In this document: piece after piece, positions 1-7,476 of the stretch
How positions within the stretch are numbered: position 1 is the stretch's first letter
Layout: each line of letters starts with the position of its first letter
Source: Candidatus Melainabacteria bacterium
GTDB lineage: Bacteria; Cyanobacteriota; Vampirovibrionia; Obscuribacterales; Obscuribacteraceae
Assembly (NCBI GenBank): GCA_003151275.1
Contig: PLXC01000034.1
Location: forward strand, 1-21,244
DNA: 21,244 nucleotides
Direction of reading: 5' to 3'
Notes under the pieces: model-generated
What the model was told of the DNA's origin: nothing
Databases searched by the model: none
What the model saw: the letters and a program-made list of their open reading frames with translations, nothing else
Program-made: the position numbers and the translations under genes

Positions 1-729
1 CAGGGCAACCTGAACTCGGTCGATGCCTACGGCAACAACTTGCAGCAGACAGGCGGCAAGTGGGTCGATGCCAGCGGCAAGCCGTCCGATCTGATTCCAA
101 CCGTGGAGAACGGCACCTTTAGCGTCACACAACCTGATGGAACTTATAATAGCTGGGGCCCTGGTGGCACTAAGATCCAAGGTATCCCTGATACACCAGA
201 AGCTATTGCCAAAGAAGCGAAAGATGCCCAACAATCTGATTCTACTGATCCATCTGCTTCGACCGCGTCTTCCTCTAATCCTAAAGGAAACTCATTCCAT
301 GTTTCAGGACATGATGTTCCTTATCAAGGCAATATGACAATTGACTTGGACGGACAAGGGGCACCAAGTGGCGGGACTAATCAAAACAGTACTTCCTATG
401 CTGATGGTCGGCTGAGTTCCTTTAAAACCAATTATGTAGCACTGGCCCCTGGTTGGGCTCAAGCGCACGGTCTCCATCTGGGAGACGTAGTCGCCGCGAA
501 GCATGACGGAAAAGTTGCATATGCGATTTACGGTGACAACTATCAGGGAAATGCAGTTCACACAGAAGGATCGATTAGCTTGGCTAGAGCTTTAAATCCT
601 GGAAATCCGGAAAACAGCACCTTAGATGGTGTGCAATTCTATGCACTTCCTGGCTCTGGCCGTGATCTGAACGGATCGATTAATCAGAGCGATATCAATC
701 GAGTTGGCAGCCAGTTATTCCAAGCATAA
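1..729 (+). CDS. GH75 chitosanase-like protein, 3' end of gene
   Basis: The frame is open from base 1 to the TAA at 727-729, so this is the C-terminal 242 residues of a gene that starts upstream. A TTG at 40 is an internal codon, not a convincing start. The last ~145 residues resemble the fungal/bacterial GH75 chitosanase domain: an acidic DLDG segment, a hydrophobic strand with VALAPG, the GDVVAAKHDGKVAYAIYGD block, and a later TEGSISLARAL block matching the family's E-x-S-hydrophobic-A-x-x-L helix. Such domains hydrolyse beta-1,4-glucosamine polymers or bind similar sugars, usually outside the cell. The middle is a Ser/Thr/Asp-rich linker. The first ~120 bases are clearly more GC-rich (about 60%) than what follows (about 45%), suggesting a domain junction. 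GH75-like is fairly secure; activity on chitosan is inference. Confidence 0.75.
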   Translation, partial: QGNLNSVDAYGNNLQQTGGKWVDASGKPSDLIPTVENGTFSVTQPDGTYNSWGPGGTKIQGIPDTPEAIAKEAKDAQQSDSTDPSASTASSSNPKGNSFHVSGHDVPYQGNMTIDLDGQGAPSGGTNQNSTSYADGRLSSFKTNYVALAPGWAQAHGLHLGDVVAAKHDGKVAYAIYGDNYQGNAVHTEGSISLARALNPGNPENSTLDGVQFYALPGSGRDLNGSINQSDINRVGSQLFQA

Positions 730-830
730 CCTAGTCGGTCTTCAGTTCGGTTTCCTCGCTACCGAAACACCTGTGCGCGCGAAGTCAAATTCCACAGTGC
801 GCAAATTGCGTCGCATCTGGTGGCAGAATT

Positions 831-1349
831 TTACTTGTGGGGCGCCGCCTGGAAGATTCGCTCAAAGTCCATTTGAAAGTTAACACTATCCGATGACCCG
901 TTTGGTAGTGGATCAAATTTTTCGATTTCGATAATGGCATCAAGCGCAGCCTGATCTACTTTCTTCCAGTTAGATGACTCTCGCACTTCTGGATTGGAGA
1001 TTTTACCGTCACGCGCAATATTAAAAGTGACCGAAACAAAAGTTGTTTTGCGAAGATTTGGCGGCCGCCAATGCCGAAAGGTTTGGTGCTGAAGCCTACC
1101 CATGTAAGGACCAAAGTCTACGTCTTTGTCCAAGACAGACTGGGCCGTTAAATCACTGGTCGTTTTTGGTGGCAATAGATGGCCTCTGACGCCCCTCGAT
1201 ATGCACGGTTTAGTTGGAGCAGGACCATCGGAAGAAAACATATCGCCATTGCGGAACCTAACCTCTTGGTGGAAGCCAATAGCAGGTGAGGATAGCCCTC
1301 CGACAAAGCAATAAAGTACTAAAGCTATTAAAATGTTCTTTATCGTCAT
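831..1349 (-). CDS. Exported protein with TonB-like C-terminal domain
   Basis: A protein of 172 residues from the ATG at 1349; an in-frame TTG two codons earlier (1355) is an alternative start, and neither has a strong ribosome site. The N-terminus has a lysine followed by a hydrophobic stretch ending near AIG, a likely signal peptide. The last ~90 residues (from VDFGPYMGRL) match the TonB C-terminal fold: an amphipathic helix with HWRPP, strands VSVTFNIARDGKI, an S-x-x-xxxDQAALDAI helix and an FDPLP turn. True TonB spans the inner membrane and has a proline-rich linker; both are missing, so this is probably a free periplasmic TonB-C-domain protein, not an energy transducer. It lies 46 bases after the TPR/calcium-loop gene in the same direction and is probably co-transcribed. 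Confidence 0.8.
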   Translation of the reverse strand: MTIKNILIALVLYCFVGGLSSPAIGFHQEVRFRNGDMFSSDGPAPTKPCISRGVRGHLLPPKTTSDLTAQSVLDKDVDFGPYMGRLQHQTFRHWRPPNLRKTTFVSVTFNIARDGKISNPEVRESSNWKKVDQAALDAIIEIEKFDPLPNGSSDSVNFQMDFERIFQAAPHK

Positions 1350-1395
1350 TTTCAATAAGCCTGTTTCGTAAAGTCGTTGACGTAGAGAGTTAGAG

Positions 1396-2577
1396 TTATC
1401 GGCACGGTTTTAGTTGTGGTACGTTCCAATCAAAAGTGTCAGCCTTCTGCCCATTCGTAAATGTCACGCCATTAGTGCTGTATATGGTGCCATCTTTGCT
1501 TACAGTCCTAACACACGAAAGCGATGTAATGCCAAGTTCTTGAACTGTTCTTACTTCGCTTCTATCACTTTTCCCGTCGCCGTTGACGTCGCTCCAAACG
1601 GCAAGACCATTTAGTTCATCGCCTTCAAGTTTGCCGTCGTTGTTGTCGTCGAGTGATCGCATCGCCTCATAACCGTCATTCCAAAATATCCAGAATGTAC
1701 TAGGACCAAAGAGTTGCAAACCGGATGTGATTTGTTTGGATTTATCTGCGTCATAAGCAAGCCATCCCGTTTGTGCACCTGTCCATTGAGAATAGTGCTT
1801 TGCACCATTTCCATCCAAATCAAACAAGACGTTAGCAGAGCGCATCATTGCTTGTGCATTTATATTCGGAACCAAAGGCACCAAAATTGGTGTTACGGTT
1901 CGAAATCTGGAATTTACGTCCTTGGCTCGATTTTTGATTGTTGCTATTTCGTTTGCATCTTTAATGGGATCTAGCAATTTCTCTAAATAACCCGCTGTTT
2001 CTTGAACGATTGATGAGCCTCGTAGTCCATCCACGGACTTTTCTTTGTTCCAGCCGTCATTGAGGACTTCGCGATAGAGAGGCAAGGCAGCTTGTTTGTT
2101 GCCGCTTTGATCTAGGCACCATGCAAGTCCGAGCTTGGCTTGAATTAGCGAAGGATCAAGTTTGAGTGCATTTTTTAGATGCGCAATGGCTTGCTGCAGA
2201 TGAACGTTTGCGGATGCAGCGGCACCACTGGTAATACTGGTAACAGGAAACTGTTGATAATCTCTTTGTCCAATTCCATAGAATGGTTCCATAGATCCAC
2301 CTTCGGAATCAGAGCTGGGATTTGGTTTGCGGATGGATGCTTCTTCTGTTTTCAACGCGTAAGCCATGGAATGTAGGCGACCAATTTGAAATTCCTGCAT
2401 AGCCTTGTCTTCCCGGCTAACTCCAGGTTTGTTAGTGCGCGACTCCAAATTTTTCAGGACACGCTGCACAGGAACTTTGACTGTTTCTGGGTAGGCAAAT
2501 TTGGCCTGCGCGCTTTGCGTTCCCATGGAGAGAATCAAGGCCAAAGCAAATAATTTCAGTTTCATTGAAGGACTCAT
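1396..2577 (-). CDS. Exported TPR protein with C-terminal EF-hand-type calcium loops
   Basis: I choose the ATG at 2577 (393 residues), with the ATG at 2565 nearly as good; the frame stays open to 2832, but the upstream part looks unlike protein and would bury the signal peptide (KLKLFALALILSMGTQSAQA). No strong ribosome site decides it. The middle has a TPR-like helix pair (QQAIAHLKNALKLDPS, then LGLAWCLDQSGN..AALPLYREVL). The C-terminal ~140 residues follow a layout known from RTX/dockerin-like proteins: FDLDGNG at 252-258, a GWLAYDAD..QLFG segment, then two textbook 12-residue calcium loops, D310-N312-D314-E321 and D330-N332-D334-E341. Probably a calcium-stabilised secreted or surface protein; the ligand or partner is unknown. 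The TonB-C-like gene follows after 46 bases. Confidence 0.82.
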   Translation of the reverse strand: MSPSMKLKLFALALILSMGTQSAQAKFAYPETVKVPVQRVLKNLESRTNKPGVSREDKAMQEFQIGRLHSMAYALKTEEASIRKPNPSSDSEGGSMEPFYGIGQRDYQQFPVTSITSGAAASANVHLQQAIAHLKNALKLDPSLIQAKLGLAWCLDQSGNKQAALPLYREVLNDGWNKEKSVDGLRGSSIVQETAGYLEKLLDPIKDANEIATIKNRAKDVNSRFRTVTPILVPLVPNINAQAMMRSANVLFDLDGNGAKHYSQWTGAQTGWLAYDADKSKQITSGLQLFGPSTFWIFWNDGYEAMRSLDDNNDGKLEGDELNGLAVWSDVNGDGKSDRSEVRTVQELGITSLSCVRTVSKDGTIYSTNGVTFTNGQKADTFDWNVPQLKPCR

Positions 2578-2707
2578 TGCTGGGATTGTGATCATACCAG
2601 CATCGAAAAGCAATCGGACGGCCGAACTTTGGCCAGCTCTGCCCGTTAGATTCTTACGTTTTATGGGTACTTCAATACATATTTCCCGGTTAAGGAATTG
2701 CAGCATT

Positions 2708-2887
2708 ATGCGTTGTCCTGGAGGTTTATGTGCTTTCGCAGAAAGAGTTGGAGCGATCGATTCGTTTTCCGGTTTTATCGTTGCGTTCTTAATAGTTCTG
2801 GCGCTCACGGCGGCATGGGGCGACATTAGCAAATTCTTTCACCCAGGGCCAATCGAGCAGAGCGAGCAACAAGATGCGCGCATCTAG
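2708..2887 (+). CDS. Possible small membrane protein ORF
   Basis: In the 356-base stretch between the divergent starts at 2577 (-) and 2934 (+) lies a 59-residue frame from the ATG at 2708. It has a hydrophobic segment (GFIVAFLIVLALTAAW) followed by a charged tail ending EQSEQQDARI, the layout of a single-pass small membrane protein. An AAGGAA sequence precedes the ATG but about a dozen bases away, which is long. It ends 46 bases before the response-regulator start and could be its operon partner. I do not recognise a family. The opposite strand is also open here, so this may be chance; the rest of the 2578-2933 stretch shows no feature I can support. Confidence 0.25.
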   Translation: MRCPGGLCAFAERVGAIDSFSGFIVAFLIVLALTAAWGDISKFFHPGPIEQSEQQDARI

Positions 2888-2933
2888 GTGATCAGGCGCA
2901 TCAGGCACAACCAAAGATGTTGAGTCAAACTTG

Positions 2934-3818
2934 ATGGACGACGAGCCAGTCTTCAAAAAACAACTGCACACCGAGCGCGGTGGATCAGGCAGGAAAGGCA
3001 AGACTGCTGTTGGATCTGGTGATGGCGGTGATTTCGAGGATTCTCATAGATTGCCCTCTGATGAAGAACCGCTGGATGAGGTTAAGCGACTGCGTGCCGT
3101 AATTTGCGACAGAAGCACTTGGATACAGCGCGGATTTGCGGCGATGATGTTTCGTTTGGCTGACGTTGTGGGCTCATCGAATGATGGAGAAACTGCGATA
3201 GCAATGATCCAAAATTTGCAACCTGATTTCGTTGTAATGGACTTTGATTTGGAGAAGATGAATTGTTTGGAAGTGATGAATAAAGTTAAACTGCGAATGC
3301 CTTCTTTGAAAACACTGATAGCCACAGACTCATACAGTGCCACCAAATACTTTCACCAGTTGTTTCGTGCTGGCGCTACTGGTATTTGCATGAAGAGTTC
3401 TGGTCAAGAATTGTTTTTGGATGCTGTAAAAAAAGTGATCGCAAATGAGTCGTACTGTGAGCCGCAGATACTGAACTTGATTAAGCAAACCCCCGATCGT
3501 GCGATAACACTTCAATTGAGCGCGGACGAAGTAGCAGTTCTGGTAAGACTTGATTTGCGCAACAAAGAGATCGCTGAAGAACTTGATATGCCGCTTAAAT
3601 CAGTAGAACGCTACATTGAGTCTATTCTCATCAAGCTGAACCAGCCATCACGAACAGGAGCCGCTTTGGTGGCTGTCCATGCGGGATTTGTGTTGCTTCC
3701 TAAAATGCCTCGTCGCGATCCAATTACAGGGCTCACCGACGAGCACGTTGCGGCTGAAAAGCAAGCTCAGGAAGCTATTAGGCGTTGGCGCCAAGGCGAA
3801 TCGCAACAAGACGCCTAG
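2934..3818 (+). CDS. NarL/LuxR-type response regulator
   Basis: A transcription factor of 294 residues from the ATG at 2934 (a TTG one codon earlier is possible). Residues ~1-53 are a polar, Gly/charged extension not found in typical NarL proteins (about 210-220 aa). The receiver domain runs ~55-175 with the phospho-acceptor Asp103 (VVMDFD), a Thr after the fourth strand (LIATDS) and the conserved Lys (GICMKSS). The usual acidic pair of the first loop reads C-D59-R60, so one acid seems replaced by Arg. The HTH domain (~184-252: LSADEVAVL, NKEIAEELDMPLKSVERYI, IKLNQPSRTGA) is a good LuxR match and should bind DNA. No histidine kinase is adjacent. Its TAG stop overlaps the stop of the opposite-strand gene within one CTAG. 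Confidence 0.88.
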   Translation: MDDEPVFKKQLHTERGGSGRKGKTAVGSGDGGDFEDSHRLPSDEEPLDEVKRLRAVICDRSTWIQRGFAAMMFRLADVVGSSNDGETAIAMIQNLQPDFVVMDFDLEKMNCLEVMNKVKLRMPSLKTLIATDSYSATKYFHQLFRAGATGICMKSSGQELFLDAVKKVIANESYCEPQILNLIKQTPDRAITLQLSADEVAVLVRLDLRNKEIAEELDMPLKSVERYIESILIKLNQPSRTGAALVAVHAGFVLLPKMPRRDPITGLTDEHVAAEKQAQEAIRRWRQGESQQDA

Positions 3819-6800
3819 TTATTCTGATCTAGCCCTACTGCATCCTCCCCGCCAATAGGCTTTCGTCTCCTGCGCATCAATCCCATTATTGCTAACAGGC
3901 ATAACCAGCCCAAAGGTATAAAAAGTATGTTGCTCAGAACGAGCGTGTCAAATGGGTGAACGAGAGCAAAATGTTGATTCATGTAGAATGCATCTCTACG
4001 TATCACCAAGAAGAAAAGAGCAAAAAAGCATGAGGCGAGGTTGGTGCCTCCAATTCGGCCGATCAAAATATACAAGGCAACGGCGCATGCAAGAGCCGTA
4101 CTGATGTGAATGAAAATCCTGACTGGATCATGATCATCGAGATTGTAGAGGCAGATGACTATCAATATGAATATCGGCGCAAAAAGCTGAGATGATTTGT
4201 GGTCAGGTTTGCGCAAATTTGGACTTGATCCTCCGGCTTGATAAAATTGAGACCAGCGCATTCCGGCCGCGGTCACTAACGTGGCAAGCAAACCCCACTC
4301 AACTGCGACTAGAACGCTGGCCAGCGCTGGACTGTACTGCTCGAGCCAAACCGCATGTTTAATGCGAGTGAGGACTACTCCAGGCGAAAATGTACCAACT
4401 AAAAAACCATTGAGATTCACAAATGCCGCCATCGTCAACGCAGCTGTATAACCAATTAAAATGGCGTCTGACCAAGTGCGATAATTGCCAAATTCTAACC
4501 TTGCGCTTTTAAATAGATTGACTGACTTTGCACCTGCCAAAATGCTTGGATAGCAAGCTGTCACAAGGGCAGCAAGAAAAGCGGCTATGACCATGTCAAT
4601 CGCTATTGAAGTCATTGCACGAAACGCCACCTGCAATAAGTAAGTGTCTAAAGGTTCGGTGGGAATGTAGCTCGAGAACGCCTGGCATGATTGGTAATTT
4701 ATCTGTTCAAGCATAGCAATCAATGCCGCTAGCAAGACAAGAATTGATACAGCCAGCTTATTAGGGGAACTTTTCTTGAACGTGTAAAAGACCCAATAGC
4801 CAATGTTTGGCACAAGGATCAATGCGCCGACAAGCCGTGCTAGATTGACCCAAAATTCGCCCACTTGCGTTTTACGTTGTTTGTCCGTAACGCTTTTTGG
4901 CAATGACCAATAGCGTCTCACATCGGAAATATGGTTTCCCAAAACTTTGAGGCGGACTTGAAAGCGCGCATCCTTGATTTTAGCGCTTGGGTCTTCGGCG
5001 ATAAAATTGTAATCAATTCGATTTGGGTGCTCTGTTTTGGAGATATCGAAAATTTTGAGGACGCTAGACGTTGCCGTATTCATTTGTTTCAAATAATTCT
5101 CTGCTAATTGAAGTGCTTCCGCATGGGTAAGCTTCGCACCCGCAGTCATTTCATCGATAACGATATCAGCTGAAACCGGCGTGCCATCCGGACCGATTTG
5201 AAGACTGAGCGTGTTCGGTTCGCCTACTTTGTACATGCGAACGTTCCAGACGAGACGTGGCTCAATCAACTTCTCGACCTTCTCTGCTCGTTCAAAACTC
5301 GCATGCTGAAAGATGTATTGCATCTGGTTGAGATTGGTATCATCGGAAAGCCACGCTGTTGCTTGCATATCATGCACATCGAACTTTTCTTGTTCAAAAT
5401 ATCTTCTGGCAATAGAAATTGCCTGAGCGCGATTTGTTGTAAAAATCGGCTCGTCACCTAATTGACGTGCCGGAATAAGCAAGATTACTGTTGCAACCAA
5501 CAAGACCTCTAAAAGTATCGTTATTCTTTTGTTGGTAAGAGGCTTGTAAGCAGCCCTTAGTTGCTGTTCTGGCTCGGTTACTTTGGGAGATGGGGGTGTC
5601 ACAACTATAGCTAAGTTATTGATTGTCTCTTCTGGTGCTACGCCGCGGCGATGAATGAAGTAAAGACAGAATGCAGGCAGCACTATCAGTGGTGCCAAAG
5701 CCATCACGGCGGCGAAAATGTCTAAGAAGTTGCGTGAACCAAATAAGCTTATTACTGATAGATAAACATCGAAAGCGTAGTGACCAAGAATTAGAGACAA
5801 AACCCCGTAGCGCCGCATCGCCCAACCAAAGAACAGTCCCGCTATGGTTAACTCTATGCCGCGCGAATATGGTGGCTCAACGGCATAAGTGCAGTGACCA
5901 AACCCCCAGGTCGCGGCTTGTAATAAATTTGCCAACCAAAATGATCCCGTTAATTTCTGAAACACGATCAAAAGAAAAATGCGAAAACCTAGTTCCTCAA
6001 TTGTCGATGCTTTCAATCCGAGTGAGATTGCGTCCCAAGCTGGACAGAAGCTGTTAATAACGCTTCGATCGTGAACTGCTAGTGGTATCCAGAGTCCGTA
6101 GTTCTTTGCGACAAGAAAGAAAAGCACTTGGTAGCCCGTTAAAATGCCGAACATCGCCGTGCCTAAAACTGCAGATTTGGCAACCGATAAGGAATTTAAA
6201 GCTTTTGAACTACCTACCAAGATCTCAAATGCTACTTGCCGTGGAAACCCAGTGCGATAACACACTTCAATGGCGCCGGAAAAGATTGTGCCTGCCAGCC
6301 CGACAAGGAGCGCTGTAGTGAAGTCATTTAGCGCATGCCTGGCAAGGAATGCTGCCATCGACCAATGTGACGTGCTGGCAATAATGCTGGCAGTGTCGTT
6401 AAGGCTGGTGGCAAAACTTACAACGGCGCCGATCAATCCACAACCAACTGCAAACTTGAGTCGCAGTTGTCCATTGATCCAATCTCTAAGAAAAATAATC
6501 GGTAAAGACATTAGCGCAAGAAAGGAAATAATAAACGGTATGTTGGCCAGTGCATAATTTTGAGCACGCAACCACTTAAACTTTTGCGTAAAACTATCTG
6601 GTACATGCAAAAAGTATTTAAACCTCGTCAACTTATCGCCTGCGACGGTGGCACTAAGTCTTAAATGTCCACCTTTGAAATCGCTTTGCTGGTCTTCCCA
6701 TGTAAAAGTATGATCGGTGCGCGCCGGTAGGTTGGACTCCGCTTCACTAATAAGATTCCAATTAGGAAGAGAAATTTGTAATTCTCTGGCAGCAAAATCA

Positions 6801-7273
6801 ACGACCTGAGTTTTGGCCACGTCGTGCGGTTCTGAGGTTATTCGCTCATCGTTTGACAGCTCTCTTTCGAAAGAGTGCACTTTGCTGTCGATGCCGATTT
6901 CAGCTTCAAACTCGTCGTTACCTTTTTCGACCATGTGTACATCCCAATGCCAAATTGGCACCTGGGTTTTCATTAGCCGGTTTGCTTCGGCAAGATCAAG
7001 TTCGTATTCTAGAAATGTAGCCGCTGGGTGATCGAACGCGAAGTATTTGGAAGTGGCGGTTTCGTGAGTCACTGTAAATCCACTCAATCTTGCGTAGCGT
7101 TGAGCGATTTTGACTGAGCCACTGCGACTGACACTGAGTTCTAGAGATGCCGCTGGAAAGGCGTCATTTCTGCGACAAAAAGAAAAGAGCAAACCAGCCA
7201 GTCCTAAGACCAACAAAAACAAGACGTCTTTGGAAAAAACAGACTTGATGTTGGACTTGTGCTCGTTGGGCAC
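3815..7273 (-). CDS. Duplicated CPBP (CAAX-protease-like) membrane protein
   Basis: A protein of 1152 residues from a GTG start supported by AAAGG seven bases upstream. It holds two tandem copies of the same plan. Copy 1: an N-terminal membrane segment, an extracytoplasmic domain (~40-230), then a multi-pass membrane block with CPBP motifs E426-E427-x-x-x-R431, H460 (WGFGH) and H498-x-x-x-D502. CPBP proteins are intramembrane metalloproteases or scaffolds. Copy 2 starts near residue 600: an extracytoplasmic domain with matching landmarks (ISIARRY versus VKIAQRY; LVWNVRMY versus WHWDVHM; a closing basic strand) and another membrane block. There the EExxxR and H motifs are gone; VAVEWGLLATLVTAAGMR occupies roughly that place. 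Copy 2 is probably non-catalytic. Usual CPBP proteins are 200-350 aa, so the length and duplication are unusual. The extracytoplasmic domain is PepSY-like in style only. Confidence 0.85.
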   Translation of the reverse strand: MPNEHKSNIKSVFSKDVLFLLVLGLAGLLFSFCRRNDAFPAASLELSVSRSGSVKIAQRYARLSGFTVTHETATSKYFAFDHPAATFLEYELDLAEANRLMKTQVPIWHWDVHMVEKGNDEFEAEIGIDSKVHSFERELSNDERITSEPHDVAKTQVVDFAARELQISLPNWNLISEAESNLPARTDHTFTWEDQQSDFKGGHLRLSATVAGDKLTRFKYFLHVPDSFTQKFKWLRAQNYALANIPFIISFLALMSLPIIFLRDWINGQLRLKFAVGCGLIGAVVSFATSLNDTASIIASTSHWSMAAFLARHALNDFTTALLVGLAGTIFSGAIEVCYRTGFPRQVAFEILVGSSKALNSLSVAKSAVLGTAMFGILTGYQVLFFLVAKNYGLWIPLAVHDRSVINSFCPAWDAISLGLKASTIEELGFRIFLLIVFQKLTGSFWLANLLQAATWGFGHCTYAVEPPYSRGIELTIAGLFFGWAMRRYGVLSLILGHYAFDVYLSVISLFGSRNFLDIFAAVMALAPLIVLPAFCLYFIHRRGVAPEETINNLAIVVTPPSPKVTEPEQQLRAAYKPLTNKRITILLEVLLVATVILLIPARQLGDEPIFTTNRAQAISIARRYFEQEKFDVHDMQATAWLSDDTNLNQMQYIFQHASFERAEKVEKLIEPRLVWNVRMYKVGEPNTLSLQIGPDGTPVSADIVIDEMTAGAKLTHAEALQLAENYLKQMNTATSSVLKIFDISKTEHPNRIDYNFIAEDPSAKIKDARFQVRLKVLGNHISDVRRYWSLPKSVTDKQRKTQVGEFWVNLARLVGALILVPNIGYWVFYTFKKSSPNKLAVSILVLLAALIAMLEQINYQSCQAFSSYIPTEPLDTYLLQVAFRAMTSIAIDMVIAAFLAALVTACYPSILAGAKSVNLFKSARLEFGNYRTWSDAILIGYTAALTMAAFVNLNGFLVGTFSPGVVLTRIKHAVWLEQYSPALASVLVAVEWGLLATLVTAAGMRWSQFYQAGGSSPNLRKPDHKSSQLFAPIFILIVICLYNLDDHDPVRIFIHISTALACAVALYILIGRIGGTNLASCFFALFFLVIRRDAFYMNQHFALVHPFDTLVLSNILFIPLGWLCLLAIMGLMRRRRKPIGGEDAVGLDQNN

Positions 7274-7306
7274 TTAGTTACCTTTGCCGTTTAGATGATA
7301 TTCCCG

Positions 7307-7335
7307 ATAGTAGTGAATATAGTGCATCTCATCAA
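7307..7335 (-). promoter_or_regulatory. Candidate sigma-70 promoter for the CPBP-like gene
   Basis: Reading the minus strand, TTGATG (7335-7330) and TACTAT (7312-7307) are separated by exactly 17 bases and lie just upstream of the GTG at 7273. Each hexamer matches the sigma-70 consensus at 4 of 6 positions. The -35 element overlaps the palindrome at 7332-7349. A candidate only. Confidence 0.35.
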
Positions 7336-7349
7336 ACATTTTTGTTTGA
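7332..7349. promoter_or_regulatory. Palindrome in the divergent promoter region, possible operator
   Basis: TCAAACA-tttt-TGTTTGA is a perfect inverted repeat with 7-base arms. It lies in the 203-base region between the divergent starts at 7273 (-) and 7477 (+) and overlaps the proposed -35 box of the minus-strand gene, a position suited to a repressor site. A second perfect 6-base inverted repeat (CACCTC-gattcca-GAGGTG) lies at 7399-7417, nearer the symporter start. Neither is followed by a T-run, so they are not obvious terminators. Confidence 0.35.
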
Positions 7350-7476
7350 CGTATCAAGCGAATTTCCTTCAGCTGACTGTCGTTGTCATGCGACAAAACA
7401 CCTCGATTCCAGAGGTGCATGAAGATAAGCGCTGGAGGCGGTAGAATGACAAGCGTTTCAATGCTTGTAGGTTGTA

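Noticed and set aside
746..766. TTCGGT/ACCGAA hairpin between the convergent genes near 730-830
   Set aside because: Only a 6-base stem with a 9-base loop and no T-run; too weak to call a terminator.
1396..2832. Longer version of the TPR/calcium-loop protein from 2832
   Set aside because: It would place the clear signal peptide ~90 residues inside the protein; the extension has no protein-like pattern.
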